DNA from: Phoronis pallida
Taxonomy: Eukaryota > Phoronida > Phoronidae
DNA: 10,705 nt
Direction: 5' to 3'
Assembly: GCA_028565715.1 (NCBI GenBank)
Contig: JAOXYC010228904.1
Coordinates: 1 to 10,705, forward strand
The notes beneath the pieces are model-generated. The model did no database searches, had not been told where the DNA came from, and was given only the letters and a program-made list of their open reading frames with translations. Below, one piece after another: positions 1-7,508 of this stretch. A program made the translations under genes and the position numbers. The stretch's first letter is position 1. Each line of letters begins with the position of its first letter.

Positions 1-426
1 AACTGGGGTTCCCAGGGTTACCGGAACAAAGCTAACATGCGATGAGAGCCTGTTTGCTGTTCATTCAGGCTCGGTTTAAGAAAGATTATTATTTTCCAAA
101 AAAATGCAAAGGCTGTCACATTTTTCATTCTAGTTTTATTCTACTTGAGGCCCAAACCTGAATGAACAGCAAACAGGCTCTCATCGCATGTCCTGCCTGT
201 TTTTACCAAATTTTGTAGAAACAGAAACATATGGATCCTGACAATGAACTTAAACTCTTTTTACATGACATGTGGTGTTTTTTGGTTATCCCTTGAAGAG
301 CTTTTACCACTGCATACTTTTTTCGCTGGTTTGACTTTTTTGCTTGATATTTTGAGACATTCTTCATGGATTTTGAAGCTGTTTGTTTGGTTAAAATAAC
401 TTTATTATTCTTTTTTCATTTCCAAG
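1..426 (+). other. Upstream tubulin intron (partial)
   Basis: Non-coding sequence ahead of the first visible exon. It contains the 35-bp inverted repeat at 35-191, then T-rich sequence leading into the acceptor at 425-426. No tubulin-like coding segment is visible, so the preceding exon lies left of the window. Confidence 0.7.
35..191. repeat. Perfect 35-bp inverted repeat with 87-bp spacer
   Basis: The arm 35-69 begins ACATGCGATGAGAGCC and is the exact reverse complement of 157-191. The 87-bp spacer is AT-rich with no coding signal. In the pre-mRNA this would fold into a 35-bp perfect duplex. It could be a small foldback transposon or an intronic hairpin RNA. No target-site duplication is obvious just outside the arms. 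Confidence 0.95.
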
Positions 427-582
427 GTATTGTGATGGTGTGATGTTGTTTAACAATGACTGGATCTTGGATAGATTTGGTAAGATGGGAAAGGAGAGTT
501 CTGGGATAGCCGCCATGAACGACTACATCTGTGATTGTATGTGCGGTGTTTTGTTGCCAACAGATAGCATCACACCATCTTA
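427..582 (+). CDS. Tubulin exon (first in window): H6-H7 region
   Basis: The acceptor is a TTCTTTTTTCATTTCCAAG tract ending at 426 and the donor is GTGAGT at 583. One base completes a codon from the upstream exon; 51 codons follow, with two bases carried over. The peptide runs YCDGVMLFNND to LLPTDSITPS. The NND and MND asparagines fall where alpha- and beta-tubulin have the two Asn that hold the guanine base. An in-frame TAG sits across the donor, so reading through would stop at once. Confidence 0.9.
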
Positions 583-3500
583 GTGAGTTAAACTGGGGTT
601 ACCTCGAATAAAAGTGGGTACAGACGTCCCATCTTCCGGTTAAAATACACATCCAATTCTATATCAAGCCAGGGTACCCATTTGATTCTAAAATTCCCAA
701 AATATAAACCCCCCAACTCAAATCAAAAAAGGCAAAAAATGAAACCCCTATCAATACCAAAATTGGTGAATAGCCAACACAAAAGGGTGGTACGGCTGTA
801 CTTACCTTTAGAAGTACCCCCAATTCGTGCAACAAAACTTGGTTGTTGTCATCAAAATACTGTCATCTTAGTTAACTAAATCTGTAATTGCACCTGTGAT
901 GAAGTGAAAGCACCACACTATCTAAGTGAGTTACATCTTTGTCCCATCTTCCTTTCTAATTTAGGGTTTTAACCTCTTCAGACATTTCAGTTGGCTGTCT
1001 GTTGCTGTTTAATTTTTGTGGTAGCTGTTTATGTCAACAGCATGGCATATAGCTGACAAAGATTTTGAAGGGATTAAACTGTTATATTGGGGAGTGGCAA
1101 AAATGACTTTTAACACGGATTAAAATTTAACTTGTGTTGGCCCAACACTAGTTATTTTAGGCTCTAAAAGGCATTCAGGAATACATTGATTTCAAATTAA
1201 TTTGTGAAGCCAAAAATTGTGGGATATTCCGAGTATAGTGCATGCAGTTCTAAATATGCAAGTTTTACTTCAATTTCTACTTTTATGGTCATGAATGAGG
1301 CTTATGGATCTTTGATAAATTAGAAATCAACAGTTTCATTACAGTGGTGTGAGTCTTGGAATGGAACCCTGGGAAATGCTGCGATCACTTTGCCCAGTGC
1401 CTAGTTACAAATTCATCCTTCCTAACAACATCAGTAAAAGGTAAAACTTCTCAACCAGTTGATGGATGCTGCAATTTCTAGGTGAAAAATTGACTCAGGC
1501 AACCAATGAAAATAAGTGGATTAATGAACACCTAAACATTAAATCAGTATTGGTGTTTGTTTCGAAATTTGTCTGTTCAAATGGAATTACGAGACATCAA
1601 ACTCCTAGTACCTCGAGGCCGTCGCGACCTCTTCAAAGGGATGGTGATTAGTGATGTCAGAATTGGTGTTATGACCATTCTATAATAATCTTTATTTCGT
1701 TTGTTTCAGTAAAGACTCGTGGTCAGATATGTGTTCATCCTTGTTGAGGACGACAAAAACAAGAGATGACCAGGGTAAACGGGTATGTGTTGCTTAAAAT
1801 CAGAAATAACCGTGGAGTAGTTTTGACTATTGGTTTGATGGCTTGGTTTGTCTAGGAAAGAATTATTCACTATTTAGCAGTTTACAGTAATAGCATTTGT
1901 TCATATTGGATGATGAATGTTTTTCATAGTTTCCAAATTTAATATAATATTGAACTTGCTTGAGGATATCTCAAATTGGTGAGAAATACAAAAAGTATGC
2001 CAGGTTGAGAGGTGAGGCTTCACATATTGTATTGTAGTATTCTTATGTCATGAAACAATGTCTTATTGAATTTCAAAATTTCTTGTTTTTTGAAACCACA
2101 AATTGTGTGCTAGCTGTCCTCTGCTTGTTTTAACAAGCAGAGGACTAACAAGTTAAAACTTGTTAATCACGTATTAGCTCATCAACTGTTTGCAATCCAT
2201 GTGGATATAATAAATAAAAGCAAAAAACTTAAATTTGTGATTTTGAAGAGAATCATTTGAAGTTAGCAATTTGGAATAATCTTCATGAAACATAACGCAT
2301 GTCATTTTTCTTTACAGTATACTTTACTATCTAGTGTGATTGTTGCTAGGGGCGACAGTACTGATTGTTTCCCATCCTACATCAAGACAGTTGAAGATAA
2401 AGTCAAGTCATCACTCAGTTGTGTGTCATGGAACCCCTACCCCGTTGATGTGTGGACAGGTTGGCATGTTTTTTTTTTTAAACACTCGACTGAGAAGATT
2501 TTTCATGCATGCAATCACAACACTAAGTTAAATCAGCAGAATGAGCTGGAATGAATTTTAAAAACTGACTTAAAGTTCTGACAGTCAAATCAATGACTTG
2601 CACACATTATACTCATGTGATAGTTTTTTCTCAGCCTCAATGCAAGCAGAACAGATTTATAATTCTACACATCCATCATCTCATTCTGGATGAATGAAAA
2701 TTGATCAAGTCAGAATGGAATGTTGGAATACTGTTAAATACTTGGAATTTAGTTGGAATGTAGTAAGAATACTCTTTGAACGCCATTGAAAACTGCAATC
2801 GTTGTTATCCTCTTGTTCATAACCACTCTACAAGCAGAGAAAAAATTATCTAACAATCTTTTCTCTTTCCAGACAAATGTACCATTCCGGGAAGTAAGAG
2901 GTCATCTTTAACCCTAGCTGCAAACACTTCAGCTACTGGTGATATATGTGAACAGATTCTACTCAGAGCAGAGGAGATGTTTAATGCTAAAGCATACCTG
3001 CATTGGTACAAGAGGCATGGCTGTTCACAGGTGTGTGTTAAATAGAGGATAATTAACTAGTGTCATTGAATAATAAATTTCTCAAAATGAGTCAAAATCC
3101 GAGCCGATTTGAGGGCGTATGAATACAGTGATCTGCCAGAGTGTGTTATTTTCAATAATACATTTGAGATTGCGATAGAAATAAACTGATCATTTGAGAA
3201 AAAGCTATCTAACACCGCCGTTTAAATGTGCAATTTTCAAAATGCACCGCTGTGACAGTTCAACATATTGCATGACAGTCCAAAGGCAACCAGATTCATG
3301 AGCACCATGATAAATCTGAAGTTCACTACCATTAAGTTATACATTGCTTAACCTACAAGTGTGAAATAATCAAATATTAATATTGGATGAAGTCTTTGCG
3401 TTGGATTTTGAGAACTTACTAACCATGGTCTCTTGGTACCTTATTAAGGTGGCACATATAAAAAGGCTTCATTTTTTGCGGATGAAACAACGTATTTCAA

Positions 3501-4042
3501 TAATTGATAATTGCGTAAGTTGCGATGTAAGAGTTTACGGTATAACCCTAAAATTTGTGATTTTGGACTGTACTGCTTTCAGACTGTCGTGACGTTTTTT
3601 GAGTTGTGACATCTTCCAATAACATTTTGCATAATCTTGTTTAAAGGATTCTTTTGTCCATAACCAAGGGGCTGGGTGTTCAGACATTTATTTTTCCTTA
3701 GACTAGACAACAAATTTAATATGCCGATCTCAAATTTCTGCATCGCAAGTTTAGATTTATTTATTTTTTAAATTTTAAAACTTTTATGTGTTTTTTAATT
3801 TTTATCATGTTGATGGAGATCTTGGGACAGTTATTACACCAACTGCAGCCTGAGGAAAGAGCTCTTTTTTGCCGGTACGAAAAAAACATTAACCAAGCTT
3901 CATCAAGCAAAAAATACTCATGTGTTCAACCAATGTTAGTAGAGTATGAAATGTTTTTTTCTCACTTTTTCAGTCTGACTTTGAAGAGTCGTTCAACACT
4001 GTATCCCAGATAGTGAGCGATTATAAAGAACTTGGAACATGA
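427..4042 (+). CDS. Zeta-tubulin-like (ZED-family) tubulin, C-terminal half, six exons, 5' part outside window
   Basis: Exons are 427-582, 1345-1440, 1710-1782, 2318-2459, 2873-3030 and 3974-4042. Every junction is GT-AG and in phase, giving 230 residues and TGA. Seen: segments in tubulin order, including a CPVP motif like the VPFP/VPYP of beta/alpha-tubulin, the strand LLSSVIVARG (beta: LTVAAIFRG), WNPYPVDVW (beta: WIPNNVK), AKAYLHWY (beta: RKAFLHWY), and a final helix ending SDYKELGT. Asn at 518-520 fits the guanine-contacting Asn of helix H7. Glu at 1373-1375 aligns with alpha-tubulin catalytic Glu254. Known: delta, epsilon and zeta tubulins form a co-evolving group acting at centrioles, basal bodies and cilia; zeta is absent from placental mammals. 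Inferred: the delta hallmark NPLGDLMEHLVPHP is replaced by GMEPWEMLRSLCPVP, and epsilon's long insert is missing, so zeta is the best fit. A divergent delta-tubulin is the alternative. Divergent tubulin is near certain; the subfamily about 0.65. Confidence 0.9.
583..1344 (+). other. Tubulin intron with duplicated donor-like segment
   Basis: No exon is recognised. The region 589-890 is oddly C-rich in patches and may be a decayed repeat. A second CTAAGTGAGTTA at 922-933 copies the donor context TTAGTGAGTTA at 580-590, and GTCCCATCTTCC occurs at both 626-637 and 941-952. A small palindrome with 7-bp arms (GTGTTGG/CCAACAC) is at 1134-1148. Confidence 0.6.
1345..1440 (+). CDS. Tubulin exon: H8 and the CPVP loop
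   Basis: Acceptor TTTCATTACAG, donor GTAAAA. The first base completes TAT with the carried-over TA, and 31 codons follow. It contains MEPWEMLRSLCPVP, the counterpart of DLTEFQTNLVPYP in alpha-tubulin. Glu at 1373-1375 occupies the place of the catalytic Glu254 that lets alpha-tubulin trigger GTP hydrolysis in the subunit below. That role is inferred from the hand alignment only. Confidence 0.9.
1710..1782 (+). CDS. Tubulin exon: short M-loop/H9-H10 segment
   Basis: Acceptor TTTGTTTCAG, donor GTATGT. One base plus 24 codons, ending in phase 0. The peptide KDSWSDMCSSLLRTTKTRDD corresponds to the variable stretch that in other tubulins contains ...LTVPELTQQMFD.... It is the least conserved exon of the six, so it is supported mainly by splice sites and phase. 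Confidence 0.82.
2116..2145. repeat. Hairpin: 14-bp perfect arms, 2-nt loop
   Basis: GTCCTCTGCTTGTT at 2116-2129 and its exact reverse complement at 2132-2145, separated by TT. No run of Ts follows that would suggest an RNA polymerase III terminator. Confidence 0.95.
2146..2165. repeat. Hairpin: 9-bp perfect arms, 2-nt loop, directly abutting the previous one
   Basis: TAACAAGTT at 2146-2154, AA, then AACTTGTTA at 2157-2165. It starts at the base after the first hairpin ends and shares its AACAAG/CTTGTT core. Confidence 0.93.
2318..2459 (+). CDS. Tubulin exon: S8 strand to WNPYPVDVW
   Basis: Acceptor TTTTTCTTTACAG, donor GTTGGC (weaker than the others). 47 codons plus one base. LLSSVIVARG matches the buried S8 strand of tubulins, and WNPYPVDVW matches the WIPNN segment before S9. 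The open frame also runs upstream into the intron, but the AG at 2316-2317 gives the only phase-compatible join. Confidence 0.9.
2460..2872 (+). other. Tubulin intron, nothing notable
   Basis: 413 bp of AT-rich sequence that ends in the strong TTTTCTCTTTCCAG acceptor. I see no repeat or alternative exon. Confidence 0.6.
2873..3030 (+). CDS. Tubulin exon: S9-S10 to helix H11 (AKAYLHWY)
   Basis: Acceptor TTTTCTCTTTCCAG, donor GTGTGT. Two bases complete GAC, then 52 codons end in phase 0. It contains LAANTSATGDICEQIL (beta: FIGNSTAIQELF) and the best tubulin signature of the window, FNAKAYLHWYKRHG (beta: FRRKAFLHWYTGEG). Confidence 0.93.
3031..3973 (+). other. Last tubulin intron (943 bp)
   Basis: The longest intron in the visible part of the gene. 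Apart from the short palindrome ACCTTATTAAGGT at 3438-3450 and several short open frames without any recognisable similarity, I see no feature. Confidence 0.6.
3974..4042 (+). CDS. Tubulin terminal exon with stop
   Basis: Acceptor TTTCTCACTTTTTCAG, phase 0. It encodes 22 residues, SDFEESFNTVSQ then IVSDYKELGT, and TGA at 4040-4042. This is the H12 helix (beta: EFTEAESNMNDLVSEYQQ). The protein stops right after H12, so there is no long acidic tail of the kind alpha- and beta-tubulin use for polyglutamylation. A diverged copy of this exon lies 148 bp downstream. Confidence 0.92.
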   Translation, partial: SDFEESFNTVSQIVSDYKELGT

Positions 4043-4265
4043 AGAACGTCTAGAGAAGTCATTCCCATTTTCTTGTGTAATCTTATCCAAGATGCCAGAA
4101 AAGTACCCTTGTTCACAGACTTTGGACTTTGAAGAATCATTCAACACTATATTTCAGATATAGGGCGATTGTAGAGAACACAAAACACCAAGAATTCTTA
4201 AAGATGTTCTTTTTTCATGTGTATAAAACTTATCAACGATTGTCAATATCCATAGGGTGGTAATC
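3977..4265 (+). repeat. Tandem duplication of terminal exon plus 3' flank (unit about 148 bp)
   Basis: Unit 1 starts at 3977 and unit 2 at 4125. Beyond the exon, similarity continues at a lower level: AACATGAAGAA against AACACCAAGAA, and CATTTTCTTGTGTAATCTTATCC against a TTTTTTCATGTGTATAAAACTTATC stretch. The exon part is best preserved. The outer limits are approximate because the flank has small indels. Confidence 0.65.
4119..4163 (+). pseudogene. Duplicated tubulin terminal exon (relic or alternative last exon)
   Basis: The sequence from 4125 matches the real terminal exon from 3977 at about 45 of 55 bases without gaps, by hand count. It is preceded by TTGTTCACAG. Joined from the exon ending at 3030, the frame is phase 0 and reads TLDFEESFNTIFQI, then TAG at 4161-4163. 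Seven of the ten differences are transitions of the G/A or C/T kind. The acceptor's pyrimidine tract is weak. It could be a dead copy after a local tandem duplication, or a usable alternative last exon giving a C-terminus eight residues shorter. Only transcripts can decide. Confidence 0.7.
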
Positions 4266-4354
4266 AAGTCCATACTTTACAAGCTTTTGGCACCAATAAC
4301 ACTAGATTCCACTCCAGTCATTACAAGGACTGTGTTTTTTAAAAACGTGTTGAT

Positions 4355-4515
4355 GCGAGCCTCTGTAGTGTAGTGGTTAAAGCACTAGACTTTCAAGTGT
4401 GAGGTACCCGGTTCGATTCCCAGGGTGTCAAAACCTGGCTTGCTAGTGCCTCTGATGAGCATGTCAATGGCGGTCCATGGTTGATCTTGAAGCAGCTTCG
4501 GCCTTAAGAGTAACC
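4355..4515 (+). mobile_element. tRNA-derived SINE
   Basis: The box A TAGTGTAGTGG (4366-4376) and box B GGTTCGATTCC (4410-4420) of the RNA polymerase III promoter both match consensus exactly, with 33 bases between them. The tRNA-like head runs from about 4355 to 4430. A tRNA-unrelated body of about 85 bp follows, and the element peters out near 4515. It is not a working tRNA: the T stem beside TTCGATT does not pair (CCCGG against CCCAG), no proper anticodon arm forms, and no acceptor stem closes. No clear target duplication is seen. It lies in the same orientation as the tubulin gene. Confidence 0.78.
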
Positions 4516-4899
4516 ATTATACTAATTAAAAATTAACACATATGTATGTGAAATATGTTTACGCATGTTGTTGTTTTTTATGAAGACATTGGTTGTATAT
4601 CTGGGCTTACATTGAACTTGCATACATTGAAGGTATTGCATTAAGTTTCATGAAGCCATTAAGAATTTTGTTGTTGCTTCTCTTATTTTAATTATCCCAC
4701 CTCTTTGAGTGTTCAAATACAGAACAGCAAAAAAGTTTTTAAAAAATTCTGACATTGTTTAATTTGTGAAAAGTAGATCATTAAACACGTTACCAAGAAG
4801 TTTGGCATATCAACAATCTTAGGTTTTTCAGTAAATAACTAGTTACACACCAGTTTTTAATAGATATTCCATATACTATGCTTCCATTACTTCGGCCAA

Positions 4900-5096
4900 G
4901 CCCAAAAACACACAAAAATCTCCTTGGGTTACCCGGCAAACAATAAAGCTTTTTGTAAAACAATGGTGAGAATTCAATTTATTTTTTCTTTGCCGCCAAT
5001 GTGGCGCAATGTTCCGTCGGCCTATTTCTTTTACTAATTGTTTTCCAAAAATCTTTGTTGTTCCGATTATCCGAGGATTTTTGTTCGTTTTTGGGC
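4900..5096. repeat. Foldback repeat, 197 bp, imperfect arms
   Basis: The left arm starts GCCCAAAAACACACAAAAAT at 4900. The right arm, read in reverse complement from 5096, starts GCCCAAAAACGAACAAAAAT. Pairing continues with mismatches for roughly 40 bp (shared TCxxCxxGG and CGGxxCAA-like blocks). The spacer is AT-rich with a short GC patch (GCCGCCAATGTGGCGC). MITE-like, older than the perfect repeats nearby. Confidence 0.72.
4942..4947 (+). promoter_or_regulatory. Candidate AATAAA polyadenylation signal
   Basis: First canonical AATAAA after the tubulin stop codon, about 900 bp downstream, inside the left side of a foldback repeat. Only weakly supported as the real signal. Confidence 0.25.
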
Positions 5097-5120
5097 ATTC
5101 AGGCTTGTATTTTTTCTGAC

Positions 5121-5193
5121 GTCATTATTGGGCTTAACAGACATATTTATTATGTCCGTTTTATAAATAATGTCTGTTAAGCCCAATAATGAC
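5121..5193. repeat. 73-bp near-perfect hairpin, about 30-bp arms
   Basis: The arm 5121-5150 starts GTCATTATTGGGCTTAACAG and pairs with 5163-5193, with only one single-base indel and a 12-nt loop. It begins 24 bp after the 197-bp foldback. The left edge overlaps a TGACGTCA octamer (5117-5124). Confidence 0.93.
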
Positions 5194-6083
5194 AAGCATT
5201 TAAAACCCCGAAATTGAAAAAAAAATTCTGTTAAAAAATGTTTCTAAGTTCAAGTCCAAAGAAAATTCTAACTTCAGAATAATGGCAGTCACCACGGTAC
5301 ATAGAATAATATTGAAAACTGACATGTAACTTGTCTAAACGGCAATACGCCCAAGTCGTCTTTTTTCATGGTCCCGAAAGAGACAACTTAATATGCGAAG
5401 AAGCTTTTTACACAATTTTGGGGTGTTGCAATTTTGTGAACATAAAACTTCTATTATTAAACCCAATTTCGAATTTAAAACTGATGCAAAGAACAGGCGA
5501 GTGTAATGAAAATTGATTGAAGCATTGAAGTCTAAATTTGGTGAACACCAATTATAAAAAAAAATTGCAAATACTGCTTGATGTCTCTACATAGCGGGTG
5601 CCCCAAATTGGTGAGAAAATACCGTACCAGTACGTTTTAAAAGCAAGAATAATTGCACATTCAATAAACAAACAAGATGTTAGGTTGTAATGTATTGTAT
5701 TTATTGTTCTGTAACAAAAATTACAGACATTTTAAAATTATTACAACCTTTTTAATTGGCACAATACTTCAACAAATCATGCATTGTTGTGTAAACAAGT
5801 AAGAAAGCAGTATCCAAAAAAATAATTGTTTTCAGAAATACTGAAGTATTGTAAAACTTGATAATGTATGAAGATAACTTTTGGATAAATGGCATAAAGC
5901 GATGTTAGCGTGTACACTGTGTTTCAGCCATTCATATGGCGCCACTGCGTAGTGATACACAGCCATGTTAAATGACTGAAATATTTGATACACTACCTAA
6001 CCTCACTGTCATGTCATTGATCCATAAGGTAGATTTCTTCATATATTAGCATCAATAAATGGAAAACAAAAACTCACAAATCA
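5194..6083. other. Intergenic, AT-rich, small inverted repeats only
   Basis: No gene seen. Short palindromes: TTGGTGAACACCAA (5538-5551); AGGTTGTAAT at 5682-5691 against its complement at 5740-5749; ACAATACTTC at 5761-5770 against 5843-5852. None has flanking evidence of a transposon. Confidence 0.55.
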
Positions 6084-6197
6084 GTATTGTAGAACCTCAT
6101 TTTGCTTACATATGAAATTGCTGCATAATAAAATCTGTTTTTAAATTGTCATTTTAATATAAATTCGAAATAGGTCAGCAATGAGGTTCTACAATAC
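6084..6197. repeat. Foldback, 114 bp, 18-bp perfect terminal arms
   Basis: GTATTGTAGAACCTCATT at 6084-6101 is the exact reverse complement of 6180-6197. Pairing extends two further bases outward with one mismatch. The 78-bp spacer is AT-rich. It sits 21 bp from the next foldback element and resembles a small MITE without an evident target duplication. Confidence 0.9.
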
Positions 6198-6218
6198 CGA
6201 GTTAATTCAAAACATTAA

Positions 6219-6539
6219 AGATACTGTCTCCTGCGTTGGTCCCGATCTTGTGTCAAATTGCAAATCAACTAGAAATGTTGTGTAAGAATCCTTTGTTGAA
6301 CACAACTTACTTGCGTCTGAGTCCAAACATTCTGCAAATGGGTGATTTGAGCCTTTGTATCCAATTTTAACCTACTAAGAGTAGGTTTCACTTTTATCCG
6401 ATAAAAAGCTCTGAAAACGCACCGTACAGATGTTTTGGACTCAGCAAGTAAGTTATGTTCAACAAAGAACTCATACACAAAATTTCTAGTTGATGTGCAT
6501 TTTGACGACAGATTTCAACCAGCGCAGAGACAGTACCTT
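6219..6539. mobile_element. Foldback MITE, family member 1, flanked by TTAA
   Basis: The element is 321 bp and nearly all palindrome. The left end AGATACTGTCTCCTGCGTTGG pairs with the right end, whose reverse complement is AAGGTACTGTCTCTGCGCTGG. Long inner matches are CATCAACTAGAAAT, CTTTGTTGAACA and AACTTACTTGC. The centre is AACCTAC/GTAGGTT around 6378. TTAA lies at 6215-6218 and 6540-6543, as expected for a TTAA-targeting (piggyBac-like) element. It has no coding capacity, so any transposase would act in trans. The family assignment rests on the target site alone. Confidence 0.85.
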
Positions 6540-7324
6540 TTAAATTAAAATGAATAATTGTACTGTAAACGAAAATGTGTCTGTGTGAATAATGTAATGT
6601 CTCGTGTTATGTCAAATCTGAATTAAAATAATGCTCTGTATGTTTTGCTTGGATTGATGTACACAGCCTTGTAAATCTCCGTTATTCAGTTAATGAATTT
6701 ATCCAAAATTATGATTTCCCAAAATAACAACTTAAATGAGTGTCAAATTCTGTAAAATAAAATTGTGTGCTATGTTTAACACTGGTTAATTGGTTCAAGA
6801 ACTTTCATTTCTGTATATCCAAAATAATTGACTGCCTTCGAGTTTTGTTTTATATTTAAATAATTATGGTAAAAAGTAAATTTTTTTTGCATGAGAAATA
6901 ATTATTGCTGCTTAAAATGATTTAAATTCCAAATTCAAATTTAATGAGAACTTTTTTTTAGAGTTCCGAGTTTTTTAACCAAAATATTTGTGTTTGTAAA
7001 ATGTTTTTAACTTCGACCAAAGAACTTGTTCAACAAGAGATTGAAATTACGGGAAATGTTCATTATTATGACTCGAGATATTGTTCAAAATTTGTAGAGT
7101 TGCGAATTTTATGTGGAGAAAAACGTTCACAGTAGAGTGAATAATCTGCAAAAACCAACAAATAAAGAAACTGGCCAACAACAAAAATGGTGCAAACAAA
7201 AACGGTAAAGAACCAGATAAAAATCTTTAGCTTCTTGAGAGTAAGTTGTGTGATTCGACTTGCACAATGTCAGTGAAACATCTCGCTCAAAAACATCTTG
7301 TTAAAAATTATAAACATGATAGAT
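6540..7324. other. Intergenic AT-rich spacer
   Basis: Between the first MITE and the tRNA-like remnant, about 785 bp of strongly AT-rich DNA. I see no open reading frame, RNA gene or repeat structure that I can support. Confidence 0.55.
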
Positions 7325-7397
7325 GACCGTAGGCAGGATTTGAACTTGTGGTATTTTAACTGCGAGGGCCACCCACAAACAACTGAGCTAATATGTT
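7325..7397 (-). repeat. tRNA-like remnant (SINE head or tRNA pseudogene)
   Basis: On the minus strand a perfect box A, TAGCTCAGTTG (7390-7380), is followed by a decayed box B, AGTTCAAATCC (7346-7336), which matches 9 of 11 consensus bases. The stretch between resembles tRNA D and anticodon arms but the acceptor ends do not pair. It begins about 110 bp from the end of the reverse transcriptase fragment, on the same strand. Its sequence is unlike the SINE at 4355. Confidence 0.62.
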
Positions 7398-7508
7398 TTA
7401 CAATTAAGATAATAATATGACTGTGTAAAAAATTACCACATTTTTATGTTGGTTCTTTATCATTCTTATCAACACCACCATAGAAAAAGTGCCAAAAAAC
7501 CTTGAAAC

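Larger units (their letters stand above)
1783..2317 (+). other. Tubulin intron carrying two abutting hairpins
   Basis: AT-rich intron of 535 bp without coding potential matching tubulin. Its only clear structure is the pair of palindromes at 2116-2165. Confidence 0.7.
4043..4899 (+). other. Tubulin 3' untranslated/downstream region
   Basis: After the stop codon come the exon copy (4119-4163) and the tRNA-derived SINE (about 4355-4515), the rest being AT-rich. No AATAAA occurs before 4942. Variant ATTAAA hexamers are at 4525-4530 and 4780-4785. The transcript end therefore cannot be fixed; it may use a variant signal or lie near 4947. Confidence 0.5.

Noticed and set aside
682-879. Open frame of 65 codons in a tubulin intron
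   Set aside because: Low-complexity Lys/Pro/Asn-rich translation of C-rich intron sequence; no splice support.
3383-3592. Open frame of 69 codons in the last tubulin intron
   Set aside because: No tubulin-like or other recognisable sequence and no fitting splice sites; chance length in AT-rich DNA.
4355-4428. A functional tRNA gene
   Set aside because: Promoter boxes are perfect, but the T stem, acceptor stem and anticodon arm do not pair properly and a SINE-like body follows.
6269-6478. Minus-strand open frame of 69 codons
   Set aside because: It lies wholly inside the palindromic MITE and arises from its repeat sequence.
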